Source: Takakia lepidozioides (taxonomy: Eukaryota > Streptophyta > Takakiopsida > Takakiales > Takakiaceae). From it: a stretch of DNA of 60,000 nt. A program made the translations under genes and the position numbers. Position 1 is the first letter of the stretch. Every line of letters starts with the position of its first letter. The DNA lies in assembly GCA_030704615.1 (NCBI GenBank), contig CM060732.1, positions 18,478,001-18,538,000 on the forward strand, written 5' to 3'. Below the pieces are notes generated by a model. That model saw only the letters and a list, made by a program, of their open reading frames with translations. It was not told the origin of the DNA and ran no database searches. Positions 51,701 through 60,000 of this stretch are shown piece by piece.

Positions 51701-52841
51701 ACGTTTCCCATGTTTCTTGCCCAGCACAGGTATGAATATCATTAGTCCGAAGAACTTGTCCCACTTCGAGTTGTTTCCTTTGGTTGGTCAACCCTGAGAA
51801 GTTGAAAGTGGCCAGCCGCAAGCCAGCCCTTTGCATGTGAATTGTTTGTCGTCTAGGTAGCTTGTGATTGCTCCTGGACGGCCAACCGTTCTGCAAAGGG
51901 GGGACAGTTACCGCATGTGTAGATTTTGCTCGTCTTGTGTAAACTTTGAGAATTGGTAAACCATTCAGGGTACCAAATCCTTCAGTTACACGACGCACAG
52001 GCTCCGCACACATAGGAACAGATTGTCCGTCAGACTGCTTGGGGACAATTACCCCGTGTATAGATTTTGCTCGTCTTGTGTAGACTTTGAGGATTGGTAA
52101 ACCATTTAGAGTACCAAATCCTTCAGTTACACGACATTCAGGCTCTGCACACTTAGGGACAGATTGTCCATCTGACGGCTTGGGGATAATTACCCCGTGT
52201 ATAGAATTTGTTTGTCTTGTGTAAACCTTGAGGATTGGTAAACCATTCAGAGTACCAAATCCTTCAGATTCAGGACGTTCAGGTTCCGTACACTTGGGGG
52301 CATCTTGTCCCTCTGGCTGTTTGGATTCAACCTCATCCAGAGCATCAAATCGATTAGAAACCCTCAAGTTGAAGTCCTTGCCGTTGGTTGTCTTCCTAGA
52401 GCGCCCCATTGAGACCGCTCTCCAGCCAGTCAAGGGACGAACTTCTTTGAGATTGAATTGATGTGGGACTCTATTAGAAGCACTTTTGGTCATTGCAACC
52501 TTCAACGTACCCCTGTTATCAAGTCTCGAGATGGAACCATTAGCCATGAAGAAAGAGAGGGAGGTAGAAAGAGATCTTTTCTCCAGAATTGCTAGTGGTG
52601 CACATTGGAATCAAGATCTTTGGGTGCATTGGTGTGGCACAGGGAGGACATCTAGCAGTATCTGACTGATAACTTTCCAATCTTTTGGCAGGATGCCGCA
52701 AAAAAAGTTGGGGAGGCAATTGCCAAGGCTTGCCTAGAAAAAGGTATTAGCAAGGTTGCATTTGATAGGGGCGGTTTTGTCTACCATGGCCGGATTAAGG
52801 CCTTAGCTGATGCTGCACGGGAGGTGGGCCTTGACTTTTAG
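48711..52841 (+). CDS. RPL18: Plastid ribosomal protein L18 (uL18c), nuclear gene, four exons
   Basis: Large-subunit protein that binds 5S rRNA in the plastid ribosome. Exons: 48711-48868 (about; ATG at 48711), 48991-49126 (about), 49462-49623, 52692-52841 (stop TAG). Together about 201 residues. Exon 1 and part of exon 2 give a Ser/Gly/Ala-rich transit peptide. The mature part has [100 protein letters not shown], the full L18 signature. The donor of intron 1 is uncertain because two GTGAGT sites overlap (48865, 48869); 48869 with acceptor at 48990 keeps frame. Intron 3 (49624-52691) is 3.1 kb because a LINE sits in it antisense; without the LINE it would be about 190 bases. All coding parts are intact, so the gene is probably still expressed. 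Confidence 0.92.
49697..52547 (-). pseudogene. LINE-B protein: AP endonuclease and reverse transcriptase, broken
   Basis: Read downward: N-terminus [15 protein letters not shown] with three 49-residue repeats, endonuclease start [20 protein letters not shown] and [15 protein letters not shown] (51.6-51.8 kb), shift near 51380, [10 protein letters not shown] and [13 protein letters not shown] (51370-51060), shift near 50760, then [40 protein letters not shown], and [12 protein letters not shown] at about 50200. There it jumps to [16 protein letters not shown] and a [19 protein letters not shown] zinc finger, so the RT YxDD active site is deleted. RT sequence looks closer to RTE/CR1/Jockey-like groups than to L1, by eye. 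Confidence 0.88.
51885..52330 (-). repeat. Three in-frame 147-bp repeats in the LINE-B ORF
   Basis: Each encodes a 49-residue unit beginning [17 protein letters not shown] and ending near SVPKCAEPE. The three copies are highly similar at DNA level. They stand before the endonuclease domain. Confidence 0.9.
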
Positions 52842-52998
52842 AGTTGAGCTTTGCTGTTTACAAGCATCTGTAGTTTAGAGTCTGAGGCCACCCAGCAGTC
52901 TTATTTACGTCCCTTTACAAAGGTCTTCTTACAGCAAGAGGGCATGTAAATCTCTTGCAACTTCAAATTTTGTGTTGTCCTTCCCCGGCAATGTAGTC

Positions 52999-53073
52999 TC
53001 TCTTTCTTGTCATCAATGGCCACAAGGCTACGGCAAACAACGTCTTATGAGTACAATCTCTTTCTTGTCATCA
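52999..53073 (+). mobile_element. 41-bp LINE-B 3' stub with 17-bp target-site duplication
   Basis: The 17-mer TCTCTTTCTTGTCATCA occurs at 52999-53015 and again at 53057-53073. The 41 bases between (53016-53056) equal the last 41 bases of LINE-B (complement of 49691-49731) with one difference, and end at the same base, GTACAA. This is the expected product of target-primed reverse transcription that stopped almost at once. It lies about 175 bases after the RPL18 stop. Confidence 0.85.
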
Positions 53074-56070
53074 TCAGACAGTCATGGTTTCTGCCAGGCA
53101 ATCATTTGGTTATTACTTGCAACCATCTCTATTCGTAATCTCAGATTGCCATGGGCTCAACGGTATAACAGGAAAAACTTGGCCCCCCAAAAATGTACTA
53201 CGTTTTTCCCATGAGGGTTTCTATGTGAGACTCAGTTCCCCAAGTCCGGATTCTTGAGCCCCAAGCTTCTTACCAAGTTCCAAGTCCCAACCTCTTCAAG
53301 ATCTCTAACGTAATTTGGGCTTTCAGTGTTGCCAGACATGCCAGCCTCTTTCACTTCCGAAAGTTCCGGCATTATGTTTATGGTCGGGATTGCCATCTTG
53401 GCCAGCACAACTTCAGATGTCTATTCACTGCCTACTTGATGTCATATGCTAGTTCTGTTAATTTTAGGAATGCGAGGAGAAATGACAGCACGGTATTGGG
53501 TGCACGGGGATGTGCATCCATTCTGTGGTGTGGAAGGTGTGAATGCTAACCATGCTGCAGATGCTTCTTTCGACACCCGTGCTTGTTTGTCTCCCTCCGT
53601 CTCTTTCTCTGTTGTGTCGCAGGGACATGTTTGTGTTGTGTTCTCAGCACAGGATTGCACGTTTCTTTTCACACTTCATTTTATGTCCCTGTCACTGCCT
53701 CTCTTTCCTCTGTTTGCATTGTGTTGGGTTTGTGGAGTTGCCATCCCTGTGGTTTCCAATGAAGAACCAATTGATGAAACATGTCGTCAGTTCTCAAGCC
53801 ACCCACAAAGTGCAAGATGCTACTTCACACTACGCCTTTAAGCTGTATACTGCTCTCCATCGTCCTTTCTCTCACCTGGGGAGTGTTTTGATTTCGAAGC
53901 GTCGTAAGTATTGAAATAGCTTTTGAAAGTATACCGAATAATCTTAAGAACCCTTTTCATCTTTTTGAGGTTTCGTGAGAACCATTTCAGTTGAATGCCC
54001 AGGGATGCTTAGTCTGTAGACACTCAACCCACAGATGCCTTTCATTGCCGTCAGTTTCATCAATGTCCCTTGTTTGGCGACCCGGAAGTCGTGACAATGA
54101 GCTGCCGCTTACTGCATGATGAATTCGGTGAAAGCAGACAATTGAGTTCTTTATGATGTTATCACTGGTCAAACATGTGTTTGTCAGTGTTTACCTTTTG
54201 ATTCCAAAATTGTCTAACCGGAATCAAGCGGGTGAAGGTTCCTTGGGTTCCATAGCCAGCAGAGTCTTTCCTTCAGAATGTTCCTAACACCGGCCGAGCA
54301 ACAGGTGGAAGAGCTGGCAAGGCTTTAGTCATGAGCTTCATGAGCAATGAGTGGATGTATTCAGAGAATTTCTTGAGATGAATGATCTGGAGGGAAGGAA
54401 GGGAGGGTTATGGATCAATGATTAGAAGTATCTTTAGTCAGGGGACTGGAAGCTGTGTTACACCAAAGGTCCCAGGTTCTGGATTTAAGCTTCATTTGTC
54501 ACTAGTTGCCTGGAGGTGAGTGTTGTGCTTTGTTTTGTTACATGATTTGATCTTACATTGGCAAAGCCTTGGGTGGTGGACAATCAGGTGCGCAAATTTG
54601 TGTCTCACTGATTTGAAATGAATTTGTTGATCACGATGTATTTACTCTTATCTAGTTCTACCTATAATTCAAAATCGGAACTTTAGACCAGCCTCTAATA
54701 GTCTATCCCTATGACAATTGATAGGTGACTAGACCTCACTGTATGCAAAGGGGAATTTTTCAACCTGCATGCAGATATGAAAGCAAGCAGGTCTGCAAGA
54801 TCTGTCTCAGATTATTACTTTTCCGAAATCTTTGCTGGTAGACATCCGTTTTCATTTAAAATATGAAAGGAGTCGAACACTGTGACTAGAAGTTGAAATG
54901 ATGAGGCCAATTTTTATCTGAGGTCAGGAGCGTCACAAAAAGCATGCAAAGCGAACATGGGGGGAACCGGAAATTTCTTCCAAAATTTTCTGAGCCAGAG
55001 AACGAAAAGTTGTGGCCTTCGCTCTTGTTCAATGAAATGGATTTTTCTGTACAAACTCCTTATTACGTAAACTAGATCTAGAAGATTGAAAAAATGAGGC
55101 CAGCTAGTCAGAAATTACTATGCCAACACCATCACATATACATGAAGGAAGCATCAAAAGACCTGAACGAAAATTCAAGCTTGCCAATCCTCTTATGTAA
55201 TACTGTCAGATCTTGCTTTACTGTAGTCACCGTTGAATCTGTTATTATAGCAATAGAAGCCATCTGCCCAGACACTTCAATGCAACTGATCGCAGCCCCG
55301 CTGTTGCGGTCACCATCAGTTTGCAAACCGTTACGGAACACTCTTGTGGATTATCGTCGAAGAAGTCCTGCTGTGTACAGGTCCAATATTGTAGAAGCAA
55401 CAAGTGGGACCTCTGGTCAGCAACGAGAATTTGCTCAACAGATCCGTCGGGCCGTCCTGTGCAGGACAACAGACAGTTCATACGCGAGATTTCGTAGTCC
55501 TGTTTGTTGGTGATGTCTCCGACGGTGGGCCATCGCCAGCAGCAGCAGAAGCACAGTACACAACAACCCGTCTTCTGCCTGCCAATCGTCCACACGTATG
55601 ATCCTCCATCCGCAGACCTACATGAGCTTGAGATCTAATAGAAACTTGGAGTGTGGAAGAATGTGCGTGGAAGGATTCCTTCCCATCCACCAGCCGCGCG
55701 CAACCAAATGCTCAGCGGTGTATAAGGAGTAACAGAAGATTCTTGGATATACCTCCAGTGATGCTTCGATCCCGTCCATTATAAGCTGGGATCCCGTCAC
55801 TGTAGGAGGGAGTCTCGATCGTGAAGTTGATGGGTATTATTTTTTAGGTGCTGATTGGGCCGGGAAAAACATTTACAAAGTGACCGCTCAAAAATACATA
55901 CATATAGAATTGACATTTTCTCCTCTTTTTAAAGCGCTCAGACTGCCCGAAAGGGACGAAAACAAATCTAATACAAAAGGTAGTCGCTCGGATGGCGATG
56001 GCGGCCGACCAAATCCGCCAGCTCGGCTTCGCTCTGCCACCGAGACCTGGACCCGACCTCGACGACGATC
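53074..56070. other. No gene recognised
   Basis: About 3 kb of sequence without convincing coding content. Open stretches near 53446-53914 and 55094-55513 on the plus strand have no domain or codon pattern that I recognise. 53074-53220 would include the RPL18 3' flank. Confidence 0.4.
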
Positions 56071-56074
56071 TCTG

Positions 56075-56082
56075 TATAAATA
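56075..56082 (+). promoter_or_regulatory. TATA box of the repeat-protein gene
   Basis: TATAAATA in GTATAAATAATC, 136 bases before the ATG at 56211, a usual plant distance allowing a leader of about 100 bases. Confidence 0.65.
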
Positions 56083-56210
56083 ATCTTACGCACACGCTGT
56101 TCCATCATCTCTCGCCTCCAGTGGTGTTCTGAGAGTTTTCTGATCCGGTCTTTCCTTCTCCCTCAGAAGGATCTACGTCGCAGCCATCTGGAGTTGCACA
56201 GCAGTCCTCC

Positions 56211-57209
56211 ATGGCTGAGAAGGTGAGCAGTGTGACGATGGGTTTGGTGTGTGTGTTGGGTCTCTTTCTGGCTCTGGGAAGTGGTGTGGAGGGTGCCAGG
56301 ATGGGTGGCAAGACGCAGGTTTTGTATCAGACGTTGAGTGGCGTACCGATCGCGTCCCACAGCAGCTTCCACCCAGCCAAGGGGGATGTCCCCATGGAGG
56401 AGGGGAAGACGCAGATTTTGTATCAGACATTGAATGGTGTACCGATCACGTCCCACAGAAGCTTTGACCCAGCCAAAGGGGATGTCCCCATGGAGGAGGG
56501 GAAGTTTTCCGACACATTGAATGGCCCAGTACCGATCGAGAGATCGACCACCACTGCAGTAAACCCAGCCAAGAACGATGCTAGGGATGGCGGCGAGAAG
56601 ATTTTGTGGACGACATTGGACGGGAAACAGATCGCGTTCGCCAGCAGCTTCAATCCAGCCAACAAGGATAGGGAGGGCGGCGAGACGCAGAGTTTCTCCC
56701 ACACATCGAATGAGGCACCGATCGTGTCCACCACCACCGTCAACCCAGCCAATCTCAACGATGCCAGGGACGGCGACGAGAAGATTTTGTGGACGACAGT
56801 GAATGGGAAACGGATCGCGTACACCAGGACAGCCAAGATGGATGACAGGGAGGCCGGCAAGACGCAGATTTTGTGGACGGAATTGAATGGAAAACGGATC
56901 GCGTACACCAGACCAGCCAAGATGGATGCCAGGGACGGCGGCGAGAAGATTTTGTGGACGACAGTGAATGGGAAACGGATAAAGACGGATGCCAGGGAGG
57001 CCGGCAAGACGCGGAATTTGTGGACGACATTGAATAACAAACCGATTGCGTACACCAGCCCAGCCAAGTCGATGGATGTCCGCACCAACCTTCAGGGGCA
57101 GCCGAAGTCAGAGATGGTGACCACACAGGTACCAAAGTACCAGGCAGCACGATCGGAATCGACCTATGATTGGGCAATGGAGACCAAGCCACAAGATGGG
57201 CCGCACTAG
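56211..57209 (+). CDS. Secreted protein of nine 21-32-residue repeats, unknown function
   Basis: 332 residues. The start sits in a good context (TCCATGGCTG) downstream of a TATA box. A signal peptide (GLVCVLGLFLALGSGVEG) is followed directly by about nine repeats of the form GKTQILWTTLNGKRIAYT, then PAKMDAR-like linker. Units 1-2 have LYQTLSGVPI and a GDVPMEE linker; units 4 and 6-9 have LW(T)T; units 3 and 5 are degenerate. The last 40 residues (KSEMVTTQVPKYQAARSEST) leave the repeat. No cysteines in the repeats, few hydrophobics, many Lys/Arg/Asp. I do not recognise the family. It could be a cell-wall or apoplastic structural protein or a multi-peptide precursor; neither is shown. Confidence 0.8.
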   Translation: MAEKVSSVTMGLVCVLGLFLALGSGVEGARMGGKTQVLYQTLSGVPIASHSSFHPAKGDVPMEEGKTQILYQTLNGVPITSHRSFDPAKGDVPMEEGKFSDTLNGPVPIERSTTTAVNPAKNDARDGGEKILWTTLDGKQIAFASSFNPANKDREGGETQSFSHTSNEAPIVSTTTVNPANLNDARDGDEKILWTTVNGKRIAYTRTAKMDDREAGKTQILWTELNGKRIAYTRPAKMDARDGGEKILWTTVNGKRIKTDAREAGKTRNLWTTLNNKPIAYTSPAKSMDVRTNLQGQPKSEMVTTQVPKYQAARSESTYDWAMETKPQDGPH

Positions 57210-57600
57210 AAATTTCAGGTATGAATGCATGCAGAGATCTTTAATCGATTTATCAAATAGATCTTCAATATGCAGGTCTATGGCGTATTCAATCCCTTAG
57301 ATATGTATGATTCGTGAAGCATTTCAGGAGATAGACGAACCGTTTTTGTTCTTGTGCAGGTGTGCATGCAGTTGCAAGGAAACTATCGATTTCCGTTGGG
57401 AACGAGACCTAGAGAAACGATCAGGCTGCTGGGCCGGGGCAAAATATTGTTAACTAGTCCAGAACTGTATGTCGATTCATTCGGTTCGATGAGATGATAT
57501 CATCTCAGGTCGAAACGTCTTCAATAAGAATCTTTATGTTCACACATGCATGCGGCATTCTGTGTTCATGAGAGAATAAATTGCTGTGGTGTCCCTTGTG
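57210..57600 (+). other. 3' region of the repeat-protein gene
   Basis: TTTCAGGTATGAATG at about 57214 and TTCTTGTGCAGGTGTGC near 57350-57366 could be the ends of an intron in the 3' untranslated region. GAGAATAAATTG near 57572 is a candidate polyadenylation signal. Confidence 0.4.
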
Positions 57601-60000
57601 CTTTTGTACCACTGCTGGACATTTACAACTAGAAACGTCACCATGATTCTAGAGAGTGCCCATGGATGTGTGGATTATTGTTCCAAAATCATTTCACGTG
57701 CACTGATATGTAGAAAATAAAAAAACCACATGCTCCACCGCTTGTGTGCAGGGCCCTTAATTTCCCTTACAATAAATTGGGAGGCTCATTGACTTTTGGC
57801 TTCAATAAGTGGGGTTCAGAAGAGATGAATTCAGTCATTTAAGTTGAAACACTTTTATGCAGTGGAAGTTGTACACATTGACAGAATTTCTTAAATCTTT
57901 GCCTTGCTGCCGAGAAGAACCACCCGCCCTCTCCCCCAGTAATCTCCGCAGTTTTGTTTGAAGTCTTGTGGTGGATGAGTTCTACTGTCAATTTGCGTTT
58001 GTAGCCGAGTGTGCAGCTATGCTCTCGATGGCTTTTATAAATTTATGTAGTTACGGTAACATAACTTATAATATGTGTAGATTTGGGGACACTGTTTCTT
58101 GAAGTCTATACCGGTGGGCGACCAAGCAGTCAGATTCAGAGTAGTTGTGATTCGTGTTTCTTAGACCTATTGGTTGTTTCAATAGTCATGACATTTCACA
58201 TGTCTTAAAAGTGAGCACACTCTCACTATTGTCACATCTTCTTCATTATCCATTACAAGTAACTCTCTCTCTATATAATTCCTACATCATAGACTGAACG
58301 TGGCATGAAAATGTTCTATTCGAAGGAGAGAAGCTTCTTAAATTACTAAATGTTGGTGAGATCGTCAGGCATGATGGCAGAAGGAGCTTCTCTGAGCCTG
58401 TTTAAATGGTGTCTAGACTGCAGCAGCTCGATAAGGATCTGATGAGCCACACTTTGTTAGGGCCTCATTTCATACCCTGTCTCTAGACTTCCCTGCTAAT
58501 CGTGTTCCAGGCAACACCGTGACAATCCTGTCATCGATAGAGCTGTGACCCCAGTAATTTAGTAGGACTTCCTCCTTCACACATGTATAAATTATTATCC
58601 GAGAACTCCTATTTTGCATGTGTGCCAGCTAGCCAATAAAATGCCGCAAATAAATCATCTCTAGAGCTGGTCGAGACCTTGTTGTTGACCGGATTATCGT
58701 CAAAAGTGCGTGAGCACGATGGCAATTTCGAGCTGTCCCGTACACCTTGTCGTCGATTATGGAACTGGCCAGAAAACTTGTAGAATCAGCCGCCCTTGCT
58801 TACAGTGTACCGACTCGCACAGCTCTCTATCCGTCTCCCCTCTCTCAAGTGGTAACTGGTCTCCGTGTGGCAAGGGGAGGATAGATTCACAGAGAGAGAG
58901 GAAGCTGTGCCCGGACTCAATAGTCTCCCTTGCTGTTCAACAGCGTCTGTGGGCGCGATCCTCCTCCAAGGTAATCCGGCGCTCAAATCCCGGCCTCAGA
59001 TCCTGTACAGGGCAAGAAATAAAAGGGCAACAGTCCTCACTCAAGCGATCACCATTGTCAAGATGGAGATAACACTAGTTATTAGAAGATGGAGAACAAG
59101 AGTGACTCCCACACTGACTGTACACTTCTACCACATGTTGGCACCACGTTGGGCGCAGAGCACAATGCTGCGGCATCTACAGATGCTGAGTCAGTACTGG
59201 CTGACCTCTCTCCGACAGCTCTCCCGCAAAACACACTTGAGCTCATCAAACATATGTGAAGAGAAGACCGATGCATTGACCAGAGGCACTGAGTTGTGCG
59301 TACGTGTCAAATGGAGGTACGGGATGTACAGATGGATGGGCGCTGGTCTGACACGTGTTGCACCCGCCCAAATCTCTGAGCAAGTGATTTTGGGCCACGT
59401 GCTGTGGACACTTCCACAATCAGCCAGACTTTCTGATCCGACGGCAACTTCCTCCACAAGTAGATTGGAAGGTGCATTCTGGTAGTATATATACATATAC
59501 AGCCATGGATCTCTTAAACTCTTGGGAGTCGACATTATCAATTCCACCTGAGGGAGGTGGGCGGGGATCAAACATCTGCGATTGACAAGCTCACGAGCCT
59601 CACAATATTTGACAGGTAGCGTGTGTTTCTTTCTAGTAATAGAGCAGCAAATTCAGGAGAGTTAGATTGCTTAGTGGAGCTGCCTGAGGCATGTGTTTGA
59701 AGTATTTGAGAATAAAAGTTGCTGTGGATACAGCAGAAACCTTGCCTTTGAGGCCAGCAAATGTCTGGCATACTCAAGTGCAATATTCTCTACGTTATGT
59801 GAGAATTGGGTTGTTTCTGTAGGACTTCATATTGGAAGTGATCATTCTTGAAGCTGTATCGGCTAATTGATAGGCATCACAAATGTTTTGGAGGTGAGGG
59901 TATAGACAGTCATGAAACTTCCGGGGAAAGGGAGATGAGCAATATGGAGAAATGCTCTTGAAGAGTGTGAGAGAGACGATTTTTTTGCGCATTTCGTTGT
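57601..60000. other. No gene recognised
   Basis: Intergenic-looking sequence. Overlapping open stretches at 58710-59072 and 58865-59485 have no domain, no signal and unlikely composition. Nothing else seen up to the window end. Confidence 0.4.

Larger units (their letters stand above)
49691..52564 (-). mobile_element. LINE-B insertion in RPL18 intron 3 (non-L1 type)
   Basis: Flanked by an 8-bp direct repeat TAGAAAGA (49683-49690 and 52565-52572). Its 3' end lies at 49691 and reads GAGTACAA, with no poly(A) tail. The same 3' terminus is found at a second site (53016-53056), an independent confirmation of the boundary. The body has one ORF in pieces: repeat-containing N-terminus, AP endonuclease, RT and zinc-finger C-terminus. 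An internal deletion removes RT after [11 protein letters not shown]. The 5' end is only 17 bases before the first ATG. Confidence 0.85.

Noticed and set aside
53446-53914. Open frames of 131 and 123 residues downstream of RPL18
   Set aside because: Two overlapping frames of Cys/Ser/Phe-rich composition, no domain or homologous look.
56163-57192. Several long minus-strand frames opposite the repeat protein
   Set aside because: Shadows of a repetitive coding sequence; the plus strand has the signal peptide, start context and TATA box.
58710-59485. Overlapping open frames of 120 and 206 residues
   Set aside because: No recognised domain, two competing frames, composition like noncoding DNA; no support for a gene.

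Overview
The window reads as nuclear DNA of a plant, probably a land plant with a large, repeat-rich genome. The evidence is a spliced nuclear gene for plastid ribosomal protein L18, an LRR receptor-like kinase with a plant-type (RLK/Pelle) kinase domain, a captured fragment of a PCMP-type pentatricopeptide repeat gene, a TNP2-type CACTA transposase and L1-type LINEs. I cannot name the species. An early-diverging lineage (bryophyte, lycophyte, fern) or a streptophyte alga is a guess from the unusual Ty3/gypsy element, not a demonstration.

Layout. 1-9.1 kb: a nearly complete Ty3/gypsy retrotransposon whose 5' LTR lies outside the window. Its order is tandem-repeat leader, Gag-protease, a cytosine-C5 DNA methyltransferase (MTase), RT-RNase H-integrase, a C-terminal PHD finger, then the 3' LTR followed by a second partial LTR. 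9.1-11.7 kb: a degenerate repeat array and a partial copy of a CACTA-associated repeat. 11.7-17.5 kb: an L1-type LINE on the minus strand with an open ORF1 and a broken ORF2. 19.9-23.5 kb: a predicted four-exon gene for a charged helical protein (minus). 24.9-27.5 kb: a two-exon LRR receptor kinase (minus). 28-33 kb: intergenic DNA with LINE tails, a SINE, a hAT-type MITE and a LINE zinc-finger remnant. 32.9-37.6 kb: the LTR, leader and decayed gag-protease of a second, related gypsy copy. 37.6-44.2 kb: a decayed CACTA element whose span contains a SET-domain gene and the TNP2 transposase. 45.9-48.5 kb: a small inverted-repeat element split by a Pack-MULE-like element, which carries a PPR gene fragment and seven 28-bp palindromes. 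48.7-52.8 kb: plastid RPL18, whose last intron holds a 2.9-kb LINE. 56.2-57.2 kb: a secreted protein built from nine repeats. The rest has no recognisable gene.

Most interesting theme: two unrelated transposons here carry chromatin-type domains. The gypsy element has a DNA methyltransferase and a PHD reader, and the CACTA element spans a SET-domain gene. The methyltransferase and pol parts of the gypsy element are separated by an in-frame UAG in exactly the context UAG CAA CCA, which fits the known UAG-CAR-YYA readthrough signal. Retrotransposons carrying DNA methyltransferases have, to my recollection, been reported from a streptophyte alga and dinoflagellates. The combination with PHD and the readthrough context is what I would examine first. 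All statements come from reading the sequence; no search was run.
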